A stretch of DNA of 64,000 nucleotides from Arthrobacter sp. SX1312 (GCF_002929295.1 NZ_PJIM01000001.1:1231398-1295397), one strand, 5' to 3'. Counted from the first letter of the stretch, positions 51,978-60,038 are shown. The notes: generated by a model from the letters alone, not told the origin. Program-made: numbers and translations.

Positions 51978-52235
51978 ATGACTGAGGTGGGCAACCGCAA
52001 GCTCGCCTTTCAGCGGGTCGATCACCTGAAGCGGACGACCTGGCCCTCGCCTGACGTGCCGATGCAGCTGCACCTCGATCTGACCGTTCCCGACCGGGCA
52101 TCACTTGAGCATCACCATTCCAGGGCGCTGGAATTAGGAGCAGAGCTCTGCTTCGATCGAACAAACGACCCGGACGAGCCCTTATACGTCTACGCCGATC
52201 CAGCCGGTCATCCGTTCTGTATCTTCGTAGCCTGA
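51978..52235 (+). pseudogene. VOC protein, C-terminal half only
   Basis: LAFQRVDHLKRTTWPSPDVPMQLHLDLTVPDRASLEHHHSRALELGAELCFDR ends with DPAGHPFCIFVA. This is the second beta-alpha-beta module of an actinobacterial VOC protein (the HLDL and DPAGHPFC motifs are standard). The first module is missing and the ATG at 51978 has no ribosome-binding site, so it is a gene fragment. Confidence 0.6.
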
Positions 52236-52328
52236 GCGACGAAGAACAGTCAGCGGGTCCGATGAAGGATCGGCTGGCGGGCAGGGCGTCGAGCTACTTG
52301 TCGGGGGGAAGGAAGGCGAGAATGGGGC

Positions 52329-52940
52329 TCAGAAACAGTTGACGCCGTGCAGCCCGGGCCAGACGGGATTCACGCTATCGCCGCGCACAACTAGTGATCC
52401 CCCGCCGACGCCCCAGGACAACGTGTATAGGCCTCTCTCGATTGGACGGATGCCGTCGTCTCCGAACCAAGAACCACTGCGCCAGCCGATACCCCAAGGT
52501 GATACTGAGTAGACCTGCCCTTCACCAGCCATGAGGAATGACGCCTCTCGCACAACGGCCCGACACCCATCGGGTCCCATCGGCCTCAGGATCGTGTAAG
52601 TCGCCTCATACGCGGCATCGCCCATGAAGGCGAGCACTGACCCGGCGACAGCCAGTACTTCGGCTGTCCGCAAGAACAAGCTTGTTAAGAGGCGTATTTG
52701 CGGAGATTCCAGACTTTCCGGGTCGACCCGAATTCTCCGGCCAATGACCGAAAGCACGACTGAGATACCGCACAAAAGGCTGCCAACGTTCCAGGGCGGA
52801 AGAACCAAACCACCAAAGACGAGAACGAGCCCGCTCCAGCCCAACGCGATGAGCAGGATCGCGAGCAAACTACAAATGACGGATGCACAACGAAATCGCC
52901 ACCGGGCAGAATGAACGGCGACACTTTGGTTAGACCCCAT
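52329..52940 (-). CDS. Hypothetical membrane protein
   Basis: 203 residues from the ATG at 52940, which is exactly six bases after TAGGCT (52947-52952); a GTG at 52943 is therefore less likely. Helices at about 15-40 (VICSLLAILLIALGWSGLVLVFG), 45-65 and 85-110, then a 90-residue ectodomain rich in Gly, Ser and Trp (GIGWRSGSWFGDDG). No family recognised. Confidence 0.6.
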   Translation of the reverse strand: MGSNQSVAVHSARWRFRCASVICSLLAILLIALGWSGLVLVFGGLVLPPWNVGSLLCGISVVLSVIGRRIRVDPESLESPQIRLLTSLFLRTAEVLAVAGSVLAFMGDAAYEATYTILRPMGPDGCRAVVREASFLMAGEGQVYSVSPWGIGWRSGSWFGDDGIRPIERGLYTLSWGVGGGSLVVRGDSVNPVWPGLHGVNCF

Positions 52941-52946
52941 CACTGA

Positions 52947-52952
52947 AGCCTA
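52947..52952 (-). promoter_or_regulatory. -10 box (TAGGCT, 6 nt, ATG)
   Basis: Leaderless pattern that fixes the start of the 203-residue membrane protein. Confidence 0.5.
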
Positions 52953-53017
52953 GCTGTCGTGCTTCAGGTAAGTGAGGTCGAGCTTTGCTCCGTTGTGGGT
53001 GTGGGTGAACTGCCTGA

Positions 53018-53737
53018 TCAGAGCGCAGGTGCTCGTAGGAGTTGTGCCGCCAGGTCAGCAAGCTCATCCTGCAGGACCCCATCGGGCTCGTCGTCGCCTA
53101 CGGACTGCACGGAGGCGATGAGGCCGTTGCCTCGAGCGTTGACTGAGAGCATGTACTGGAAGTTGTCGGGCCCCAGTTCCTGTGTAATGAGAACGGCGTA
53201 TGACTCATCTCCAATCAGGTCCTGGTCAAGCTCATCGATCGTCGTCACAGTCTCACCGGATGAGGTGAAGGAAGCGCAACGTTGCAACTGCTCCCGGGTG
53301 CCGGTGAAGTCGCCGGCCGTTGTCGTCGCGGTGGCACTCTCCAGGAGACCCGCTGAAAGGACGGATCCCCAGGGATCGGCCACGCCGGTTCCGATCACGC
53401 CCTCGCCGGCGAATTGATTCACGGAGCCCATATTTCGTGCGGCAATGTCTTCACACTCTGCAGGATGAACGCTTCCATCGGCCACGATCTCCGAGGCCGA
53501 TTCGAAACCCGCACGAGTCAGCTCTAGTGGAGCGAGTTGCAGGGCGCTACCTTCCGTGTCCTTCAGCGCAGCGACTCGGCGTTCAACTTCCGACAGGTCC
53601 TCGTTCTGAGGCTTCCTCGGTGCGCTGGAACTCTCACTAGGAGATGCGCTCGAGTTTTCGGTCATGGCCTCGATCGGGTCATCTGCGGTGAGGGTGCAAC
53701 CTGTGAGAAGTGCCAAAGACAGAACAGTGCATGGCAT
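53018..53737 (-). CDS. Secreted lipoprotein with PknH-sensor-like ectodomain
   Basis: 239 residues if started at the ATG at 53737, giving a very short signal with lipobox LLTGC. A start six codons earlier at an ATT (53755), which sits six bases after GGGGGA, gives a normal signal with a lysine (I-K-A-S-F-V-M-P-C). A Ser/Pro linker is followed by a 180-residue domain with conserved cysteines (PAECEDIAARN, QRCASF), resembling the PknH-type sensor domains of actinobacterial lipoproteins. Function unknown. Confidence 0.65.
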   Translation of the reverse strand: MPCTVLSLALLTGCTLTADDPIEAMTENSSASPSESSSAPRKPQNEDLSEVERRVAALKDTEGSALQLAPLELTRAGFESASEIVADGSVHPAECEDIAARNMGSVNQFAGEGVIGTGVADPWGSVLSAGLLESATATTTAGDFTGTREQLQRCASFTSSGETVTTIDELDQDLIGDESYAVLITQELGPDNFQYMLSVNARGNGLIASVQSVGDDEPDGVLQDELADLAAQLLRAPAL

Positions 53738-53755
53738 GACGAATGACGCTTTAAT

Positions 53756-54034
53756 GTTGGGTCCCCCTTCGACCGCGAAGTCCTTCACGGATATCTTCAG
53801 GATAGTGGTCAAACCGTTCGACACCCCTTGAACAGTCGGCTCACAGCGCTGCGCGACCTAGTTGGGTTTTTCCGGCAAATCAGGTGATGGTTCTCTGGAC
53901 GAGGGTATGGGCGAGGCGATAGGAGTCGGTGCCAGGCTCGATGATCGTCCCCGTTGAACGTAAGGCGATCCTTCAGCGGGCGCTTCGTCACGGAGTTAGG
54001 ATCGCCCGAAGAGCGACTGTGAGTGAGGAACACC
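53756..54034. other. Non-coding stretch upstream of the lipoprotein gene
   Basis: 279 bp. It contains the GGGGGA site and presumably the promoter of the lipoprotein gene on the minus strand. No gene found. Confidence 0.4.
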
Positions 54035-54182
54035 ATGGATAGAAACCCGATGGCAGGGCACTAGATGGAGACTTGCTGGCGGATTCGCGTTGGTCCTCTT
54101 TCTTCTCCTTCCTTTCGTATGGGCATTTTTTTCGATCCTGCCAGTCCTTGGTACCGGGTCATCAGATCGGTACACGGAATAG
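54035..54182 (+). pseudogene. Frameshifted small membrane protein
   Basis: ATG at 54035 has GAGGAAC upstream but stops after nine codons (MDRNPMAGH). The next frame continues TRWRLAGGFALVLFLLLPFVWAFFSIL-like sequence, a strong membrane helix, and ends LGTGSSDRYTE. One inserted base near 54060 explains both halves; intact length would be about 48 residues. Confidence 0.4.
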
Positions 54183-54311
54183 TGACTGTCCTCCTCGTCG
54201 TGTCCTTGGTCCGTGACGTCCGAGCCCGCCGTGCTGTTCGCTAAAACACGATCAGCCGCGGCCAGAGTGATCCGGAGCAGAAATACAGAGCTTAGAGCGA
54301 TCCGCTGGCGG

Positions 54312-54608
54312 TCATCGGCGGTCGCGGGGAGGGACATGATCTGGCCAGGTCTCCCCAATCCCTCCCGGTCCGTACACATTCTCGACGAACCTGCGGACCT
54401 CCGCGACGAGCTCTTCTCGTGTCATGCGGGCCGCATCATCCGAGGTGATTCCTCCCGTCCCGGACGTGACCCGCCGGACGCTGAAGCCATACGTTCCATC
54501 GGCTGGTCCGTTGAGCCACGCGAAGTCATAGGACAAGGCCCCACCGGGCTGTCGTCTTTCACTGACGCGGAACACTTCGTGCTCGACCGTGACGTCAAAG
54601 GAATCCAT
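54312..54608 (-). CDS. Hypothetical 98-residue protein
   Basis: MDSFDVTVEHEVFRVSERRQ... is a soluble protein with a beta-rich first half and a helical second half (TREELVAEVRRFVENVY). The ATG is six bases after TAGGAT (54615-54620), supporting expression as a leaderless message. No family recognised. Divergent from the amber-interrupted gene. Confidence 0.55.
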   Translation of the reverse strand: MDSFDVTVEHEVFRVSERRQPGGALSYDFAWLNGPADGTYGFSVRRVTSGTGGITSDDAARMTREELVAEVRRFVENVYGPGGIGETWPDHVPPRDRR

Positions 54609-54614
54609 CCGGTG

Positions 54615-54620
54615 ATCCTA
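54615..54620 (-). promoter_or_regulatory. -10 box (TAGGAT, 6 nt, ATG)
   Basis: Leaderless pattern before the 98-residue gene. Confidence 0.5.
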
Positions 54621-54647
54621 GGACCAGTTCCTGCACACTGAGGCGGT

Positions 54648-55058
54648 ATGGGAAGACACTGGATCAATGCTGGCCTGGTGGGGGTACCACGGATTTTCGT
54701 CGCGGGAATCATCTCTCTCTTCCTGCACCCTCAACTCACCCTCACCCTCGAAGACGTGATGGACGGCGAATACACCGGAAATGACGTCACCACCGACGTC
54801 GTCGAGATCACCGGCACGACCTATGGCAGCGAAATCAAATGCGTCGAGACTTACAGCACAGCGGAAGCCCACTGCTACCGCTTCCGAACCCACGCAGCGG
54901 CGACAGAGTAGGAGTCAACCCGTGAGGACGGCTTCAGTGTGAACTACTTCGTCATGGACTTCGCCGGCAAGGAAGCATCCGAGGACGACCAGCGGTTCGC
55001 GATCCAGGTCCTGGCCGGTATGTGGAACGACTACGAAGGCGACATCCCTGCCCGCTGA
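54648..55058 (+). pseudogene. Single-helix protein gene interrupted by an in-frame TAG
   Basis: From the ATG at 54648 (GAGG upstream) the frame encodes a signal/membrane helix (AGLVGVPRIFVAGIISLFL) and an ectodomain up to TAG at 54909-54911 (87 codons). The same frame then continues for 48 sense codons (DGFSVNYFVMDFAGKEASED ... GMWNDYEGDIPAR) to TGA at 55056. The second part is protein-like and begins without a good start, so the simplest reading is one 136-codon gene with a nonsense mutation. Confidence 0.55.
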
Positions 55059-55073
55059 CCAAACGTTATCCGG

Positions 55074-55331
55074 TTGACTGTGACAGTGCTGACAGAGGCC
55101 CCGAACGGGTCGGTGAGGTGCACAGCAAGAGGTCCGTTGAGTGAAGCGGTGACCCGTGAAGTCCAGAAAGTTGTTTGCTATGTCGTGCAGGAGGGGCACC
55201 TCCTCGTGCTCACGCACGACGCATTACCCATGACGGAGGCCGGCGTCCAAGTGCCGGCCGGCTCCATCGAACCCGGAGAAACTCCGGAGGAAGCCGCGGT
55301 CCGCGAACTCTTCGAAGAGCGGCATTTCTAG
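55074..55331 (+). pseudogene. Nudix hydrolase truncated inside its Nudix box
   Basis: 85 codons: VQKVVCYVVQEGHLLVLTHDA and VQVPAGSIEPGETPEEAAVRELFEER, the G-x5-E-x7-REL-x-EE core, after which the frame reads HF and stops. The C-terminal half of the fold is missing. The break is 18 bp to the left of an orphan copy of the ychF 3' end, so truncation probably happened when the neighbouring island arrived or moved. Confidence 0.7.
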
Positions 55332-55348
55332 TGATTCAGGCGAAGAAC

Positions 55349-55378
55349 TTACACATTGAATCTGAATTCCACCACGTT
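55349..55378 (-). repeat. Orphan copy of the last ten codons of ychF
   Basis: On the minus strand this reads NVVEFRFNV and TAA, matching the end of ychF at 60039-60068 (DVVEFRFNV, TAA) at 26 of 30 bases. Three of the four differences are synonymous (GAA/GAG, AGA/CGA, TTC/TTT). Same orientation as ychF, so the two form direct repeats about 4.7 kb apart. Confidence 0.75.
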
Positions 55379-56112
55379 CCGTAGCCGAATAACGTCTGAG
55401 CTCACCGTGGTTCGTCGGCTTCGTGGTCGATGCCCTGTCCAGCCAGCCACTGCTGGTCGACTCCCCCACATCCCGACCAGCAGGGGCTGAACGGCGTGCA
55501 GCACAAGTTGTTGCGGCCCTGAAAGACTGCTGCTTTCGCCGCAGCCGGGTTCAGAGGGAGCACCGCTTCAGAAGACCCTCTGCTGAGAGCCGGCTCCAAG
55601 GCTGAGCCCACAGCTTCCGCTAGCTCGCCCACTAAATCGCGCGCCGCCTGCTCCAGCCAGGCACGTTCGAACCTGCGTCACACCCTCGGGAATCTGATAG
55701 ACCTGTAGGGTCCGAACCGCTGGAAAAGTGAGGCCGCTCACGGACCGGCACTGACGCTCAAAAAAGGGTTCGTGCCGCTGAGGACCGGCCCTTGAGGCCG
55801 CTCCGTACTGCCGGTGTCGATACAAGGTGAAAGTCGCCCTACAAGGCCGCATACATCCTCAGGGCATTAGCCTGGAACCTCGATCCGAACACATACGGCA
55901 GACGCATGGACAGGCGCGATACATGCGGGAAACTCAGTTCCAAAATGTCCGCGACGGTGTGTCCACGTTCGATGCACGGCCCACGGAAAACACTGGGCCC
56001 GAACGCGGGTAGATCACGCCTGCGTAACGGTACACAAAGGACGCTGGCCACGCTGGCAGCCAGCCTCCTTCTCCAATTATTAAGAGCAAGTGCAAAGAAT
56101 CTCCCTGGGTGC
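55379..56112. other. 734 bp degenerate stretch
   Basis: No intact gene. A minus-strand frame at 55839-56051 ends RLPYVFGSRFQANALRMYAAL and looks protein-like but belongs to no family I recognise and has no start signal. The left part is rich in short, mutually overlapping frames. Probably remnants left by past insertions. Confidence 0.4.
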
Positions 56113-56280
56113 TTACTCGTTGTCCACGCGGTTGGAGGCGATGAATGTGTGGTTGTTCATGCGCATGCTCCCTTCTTCGAATGGTGTCGATCGCACGGTT
56201 GAGTTTGCCGTCTCCGGGGCCCCACTAGTAGTGCTGTTCGAACTCATTGCAATTGATGGGGTCCTTTCCATCCCCCGCCT
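56113..56280 (-). pseudogene. Degraded second copy of the hydrolase effector C-terminus
   Basis: Minus-strand translation gives DPINCNEFEQHY, a stop, WGPGDGKLNRAIDTI, then after a one-base shift EEGSMRMNNHTFIASNRVDNE and TAA. This matches the end of the 640-residue protein (NPIHRDEFDQNYYRGPDDDELDG..., EEGNILMDNHSLIATDSEDN). It lies immediately after the stop of the lipoprotein gene. So a second effector tip existed here and decayed. Confidence 0.75.
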
Positions 56281-56844
56281 TTAGAAATCGCCGCCCGGGT
56301 AGATGCCCTCGGGCAAAGTGAAACACGCAGATCCCGATGCGATACGGATTTCGTTCGGGGACAATCCTTCGGAGACGAGGTGGCTCTCCCCTGGAGCAGG
56401 CGGGTCGATCTGGATCCGATAGATTTCATCTTCGTTCCTATCGACTTCGTCCCTATCGACGGATATTTCGGTTCCGTTCGCCCGGTAGTGGGCTTCGATG
56501 GTTTTCACGATGGGCTCTATCTCGGTTCCTTCGGCGACCGTGACCGTGGTTGAAGCAGCCCAGTGGTGCTGGGTCTCGTTGCAGGACAGAAGCGTGCCCG
56601 TCTGCTGTTGATCGATCGAGAGAACAGCGTCTTCCGGGATCAGTGCGGCGATCTCCCGTTGCATGGCCTGGGTGTGGGCTTTGGCTTCCTGCCAGGTGAG
56701 TTCAGCTTCCATCGGTTCCTCCTGTGTTTGAGCAGCCGTTGGCTCAGGTGGCTCGGTCGGATCTGCGTTTGGGTTTCCTGCACAGCCGGCAAGCCCGATC
56801 AGACCCACCAGCAACAACGCCATGGCATCGCTTCGCGCCCTCAT
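56281..56844 (-). CDS. Lipoprotein, candidate immunity protein for the adjacent hydrolase
   Basis: 187 residues: basic start, hydrophobic helix and lipobox GLAGC (Cys21), Pro/Glu/Thr linker, then a 130-residue ectodomain with two cysteines (LSCNETQHHW and SACFTLP) that probably pair. Its ATG overlaps the hydrolase stop (ATGA), so the two are translated together. In Staphylococcus, the T7SS lipase TslA is neutralised by the lipoprotein TilA; this pairing is analogous in layout. Immunity function is inference; no sequence link to TilA was seen. Confidence 0.65.
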   Translation of the reverse strand: MRARSDAMALLLVGLIGLAGCAGNPNADPTEPPEPTAAQTQEEPMEAELTWQEAKAHTQAMQREIAALIPEDAVLSIDQQQTGTLLSCNETQHHWAASTTVTVAEGTEIEPIVKTIEAHYRANGTEISVDRDEVDRNEDEIYRIQIDPPAPGESHLVSEGLSPNEIRIASGSACFTLPEGIYPGGDF

Positions 56845-58763
56845 CGAGTCACAGTTCTCAGCATTTTTTCGAGCGCTTTCATGTTGTCCTCGCTGTCGGT
56901 GGCGATGAGGCTGTGGTTATCCATGAGGATGTTCCCTTCTTCGACGCTGTTGATCGCACCGTCGAGTTCGTCGTCGTCGGGGCCGCGGTAGTAGTTCTGG
57001 TCGAACTCGTCGCGATGAATCGGGTTGTTCCCATCCCACACAACCCCTCTATTCGTGAAGGGGTTGGTGACTCCCTGACCGTGGATGAGCACATCGTAGT
57101 AGTACAGGTTCGAGTATTCCGTAGTCGGCTGGGGTTCCCAGTCCGGGAGCATCCCGGCCCCGGCGAGGGAAATCACTTTGTCATACCGGGCTCCGGCGAC
57201 TTCGGAGCTGGTGACGTTTGTCAGGCCCCAGCTGTGTCCGATGCCGGTTTGTTCGGCACCGTTCAGGTAGGGATCCGTGCGCATCCCGGACTCGAAGGAT
57301 GCCAGTTGCTGCCCGGACGCGCGTGCAAGGTCCTGATCGTTCGCCTCGCCGATTCTCCCCATGTTCGGGCCGCCGGCTGTGTCCTCCTCTCCGGGGAATC
57401 GCCCATCCTTGTAGACGAAAGCTACCGTCCCTGGCGCCTGTCTCCTGAGGTATTTCGACACCTGCTGTACCCCGCCGGTGTAGAAGCTGTTCATTCCGGT
57501 GAATGTCCCCGGAACGTAGGTGATCACGTGCCGTGTGTCGGGCTCTGGAGTGCCGATCATTTCCACAATCCGGGATCGATCCCGGTCGTAGAGGTAGAGC
57601 TGGACGTCCCCGGCTTCCACCTGCTTCAGGTATGCCACCGCATTCTGCAGAATCTCCGTTCGGTTCGGGTCGTGGCGGGCTTGCCCGGTCCCCGACAACT
57701 TCAGGGCTGTTTCCAGATCCTTCTCCGCCGCACGGAGCAGGCTTGGCGCGTTCAACTGGTTGGCCCGTACCCTGGCCAGTGCGGGCATCCCGTCCAAGGC
57801 GCCGAACATCGCCGGAGCCGCAGCCAGCAGAAGCTCCTGCCGCTGCGAGACGCCGGCCACGTCCGCGGCGGTGCCGGCCCCCGTGTTCATGCCCGCCCAC
57901 CAAGCCCCGATCGTCGACGGATCCATACGCTGAAGGGTCTGCTGCCATCCGGTCAATGTTGCCAGCGCTTTGATATCCGCCGGCGTCGCAGTGGACAGAT
58001 AGCTCAGCAGGGCCGCATTCGATAAGGACGCCGGTACGGTGGCAAGCACAAGGACGTCGTTCGATACCGTCACCTGACCGACATGTCCGCTGCCACCGGC
58101 AGCACGGAACATCGAAGCGATGTCGGAAAGCCGGGTCGCGTCCTGCTGGTTGTCCTCCAGGAACCGCCGCAGCCCACTACCGACAGCATCGAGATCAGAG
58201 TGCGCCCAAGAGCATTCCCGCTCGAACTCTGACGCTGCTGCACCGACTCCGTCAGCCGCACTCCGGGCTGTGTCGTCTTGGATCCTGAAGGTCGACACCG
58301 CGGAGTCCAGGGTGGCAGGGTCAGCGGAACTCGCCCCGGCAGTGCTTCCGCTCGCCCAGGCACGCAACCCCTGCCGTGCAGTGTCCGCGTTCACCGACGG
58401 ACGGTCGGTCTCCTCCGTGGACGGGCGCGGCTCCACATCCACTGCGACACCACTGCCAGCGCTCGCCCACCCGGCGGCAAGAACCCACGCCGTCAGCTCA
58501 CTCAGGCGACGCTGCTCGACCTCCGCGGCGCTCTTCGCCTTCTGGACCTGACGTGCGACATCGTCCAGCATATGGGCCAACTCTGAACGGGCCGCCCGTT
58601 CAGCGGCAACGTTCTCCCGGAAACAGTCCGCGAACACGCCCCGGAATTCCGCACAAGCCGCCGTTGAAACCGACTCCCGTCCGCCGCGTTGATCCTGCAA
58701 CGCACGTGCCGCATCTCGACATGCGCCGATCAGACGATCGGCGACCCTCGTATCGAAATTCAT
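56841..58763 (-). CDS. Helical/alpha-beta hydrolase fusion (DUF1023-like), candidate type VII-secreted effector
   Basis: 640 residues. Residues 1-250 are helical, Ala/Glu-rich, without a Sec signal (MNFDTRVADRLIGACRDAARALQ ... SELTAWVLAAGW), like the ESX/WXG-type targeting region. Residues about 390-610 form an alpha/beta hydrolase: ITYVPGTFTGMNSFY, the nucleophile elbow GHSWG (Ser511) and YYYDVLIHGQGV, with NHSLIA near the end supplying a candidate His. This combination matches actinobacterial DUF1023 proteins. AGGAAG precedes the start. A WXG100 gene lies 670 bp upstream and a lipoprotein overlaps the stop. Lipase or esterase activity is inferred. Confidence 0.8.
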   Translation of the reverse strand: MNFDTRVADRLIGACRDAARALQDQRGGRESVSTAACAEFRGVFADCFRENVAAERAARSELAHMLDDVARQVQKAKSAAEVEQRRLSELTAWVLAAGWASAGSGVAVDVEPRPSTEETDRPSVNADTARQGLRAWASGSTAGASSADPATLDSAVSTFRIQDDTARSAADGVGAAASEFERECSWAHSDLDAVGSGLRRFLEDNQQDATRLSDIASMFRAAGGSGHVGQVTVSNDVLVLATVPASLSNAALLSYLSTATPADIKALATLTGWQQTLQRMDPSTIGAWWAGMNTGAGTAADVAGVSQRQELLLAAAPAMFGALDGMPALARVRANQLNAPSLLRAAEKDLETALKLSGTGQARHDPNRTEILQNAVAYLKQVEAGDVQLYLYDRDRSRIVEMIGTPEPDTRHVITYVPGTFTGMNSFYTGGVQQVSKYLRRQAPGTVAFVYKDGRFPGEEDTAGGPNMGRIGEANDQDLARASGQQLASFESGMRTDPYLNGAEQTGIGHSWGLTNVTSSEVAGARYDKVISLAGAGMLPDWEPQPTTEYSNLYYYDVLIHGQGVTNPFTNRGVVWDGNNPIHRDEFDQNYYRGPDDDELDGAINSVEEGNILMDNHSLIATDSEDNMKALEKMLRTVTR

Positions 58764-58815
58764 TCAAACTTCCTCAGACAAACGAACAGGCACGCGCCAC
58801 GACAAACCCAACCCA

Positions 58816-59010
58816 ATACGGCTTTTCGGACATCGGGTGGGGGTCATTGTTCGAGGCCGCCGGCGGCGAGGAGCATGCGGAGCCGGTAGTTGCGGCGATT
58901 GCGGTAGCCTCGGGCGAGGCGACGGTGGCGTTCGATGATGCCGTTGATGGCCACTGTGCCGCCGTTGTTCGCGCGGTGGGTCGTGAAGTAGGCAAGGAAG
59001 ACCTGACGCC
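58816..59010 (-). mobile_element. ISL3-family transposase remnant
   Basis: The minus strand encodes VFLAYFTTHRANNGGTVAINGIIERHRRLARGYRN and NYRLRMLLAAGGLEQ, then a stop at 58844. This is the C-terminal end of ISL3-type DDE transposases (NGG-E/V-AINGxIExxRRxARGxRN). The catalytic N-terminal three-quarters are missing. GGCTTTTCGGACATC at 58819-58833, just outside the stop, is where a terminal inverted repeat would be. It lies between the WXG100 gene and the effector gene. Confidence 0.75.
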
Positions 59011-59436
59011 AGCGCCGCCCGCCGCACCGTGCCCGCCACCGCGTAGTCGAACCGCCCACCATGGGAGGCATCCGATTCCGGCAACAACGGCATCTCCACG
59101 AAATTGGTCACAACGAACGCCCCCCAGACACAGAAACAACAGCAAGAAACTAACAGGAAGAACCACTACATCCGCCGGGCAGAGACCCACACGGGAAAAG
59201 CACGAAGAAAAGAGACCTGCAACAAGAAGAGACCTACAAGAAAAGAGACCTGCAACAACCACGACCGGCGGAGGACGCCCCCGCACACGGCAGAACAACC
59301 CAAAAAGACCCGCTCTGCGAAAACCTGGTCAGGAGATGCCAGCACCGGGAAGGCTACTGTCTCGATGACGATCCGCTGACCGCACCACTCCAGCACGTGG
59401 CACGATCAGCGGGACGTCACTACGAAAGGCTCGTGC
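59011..59436. other. 426 bp between the transposase remnant and the WXG100 gene
   Basis: No supportable gene. It contains the AG-rich repeat tract at 59206-59258 and otherwise A/C-rich sequence unlike the surrounding genome. On the minus strand this separates the WXG100 gene from the effector gene, so the two are unlikely to share one tight operon. Confidence 0.45.
59206..59258. repeat. Purine-rich imperfect tandem repeat
   Basis: Three imperfect units built on AAGAGACCTGCAACAAG (full at 59211, shortened at 59229, full at about 59242). The plus strand is almost pure A/G/C. Origin unknown; possibly generated at the broken IS end. Confidence 0.55.
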
Positions 59437-59718
59437 TCAGGCGCCGCCGCCGGCGGAGAAGATGTCCTGGGAGATCTTCTGCAGCTGCGTGCGCAGCTCC
59501 TCGAGCTCCTGCTTCGCCTTGTCCAGCGCCGCCTTCGTCTCCGGCCACGTGGACCCGCGGAACTGCTGCGCCAGCGGCCCGTCCCAGATATTCGGGTCCG
59601 ACAGGATCCTGCCCTGCGCATCAAGCGCGGAGATCTGATCGGTGAACCCACCATTGATGATCGACTCGACCTGACCGATAGCAGCCTTCGCTTGCTCGGT
59701 AGACAACACACGCGACAT
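59437..59718 (-). CDS. WXG100 family (ESAT-6-like) protein
   Basis: 93 residues, two helices around the W-x-G turn (IWDGPLAQQFRG; WDG at 45-47), no signal peptide: the size and pattern of a type VII-exported WXG100 protein. GGGGGAGG lies about ten bases before the ATG. The C-terminus (LQKISQDIFSAGGGA) lacks a clear YxxxD/E signal. It precedes the hydrolase effector in the same direction and may be its export partner. No ESX core genes are in the window. Confidence 0.85.
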   Translation of the reverse strand: MSRVLSTEQAKAAIGQVESIINGGFTDQISALDAQGRILSDPNIWDGPLAQQFRGSTWPETKAALDKAKQELEELRTQLQKISQDIFSAGGGA

Positions 59719-60038
59719 GAAAAATATCCTCCCCCAGAGACCACCGCTTCAATGCCGGATGAAAGAATCACCGGCGAGCGGACGCTGATGACCCTACCAA
59801 TACCAACCCGGTGAATCTAGACCGGCAAGAACGACCACACGTTCAGGTCCACGAATCCTCATCCTCCTGACAGATTGCCACGTGTAGAACCGAACGCTCT
59901 CAACTCGGCAGGAACACCCGTACGCAGAGTAGTGAAATGAAGCACATCCGGGAGGCAGGAAAGCCTCACCCAATTCTACGAACGAGGATCAACAGGCCCC
60001 CTGACCCGGTGAATTGAGCCTACAAATCAGCCACACAA
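59719..60038. other. 320-bp intergenic region upstream of the WXG100 gene
   Basis: Holds no gene; must contain the WXG100 promoter. It is noticeably more AT-rich than the core genes and ends at the ychF stop codon, i.e. at the right-hand repeat of the putative island. Confidence 0.4.

Noticed and set aside
55379-56112. A possible second lipoprotein/immunity gene behind the effector remnant
   Set aside because: No lipobox or similarity to the 187-residue lipoprotein could be found in any frame.
59206-59258. CRISPR-like repeats
   Set aside because: Units are short, imperfect and directly tandem without unique spacers, and no cas gene is present.
58774-59298. 174-codon minus-strand frame over the IS remnant
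   Set aside because: It reads the transposase remnant in the wrong frame; the ISL3 C-terminus is in the neighbouring frame.
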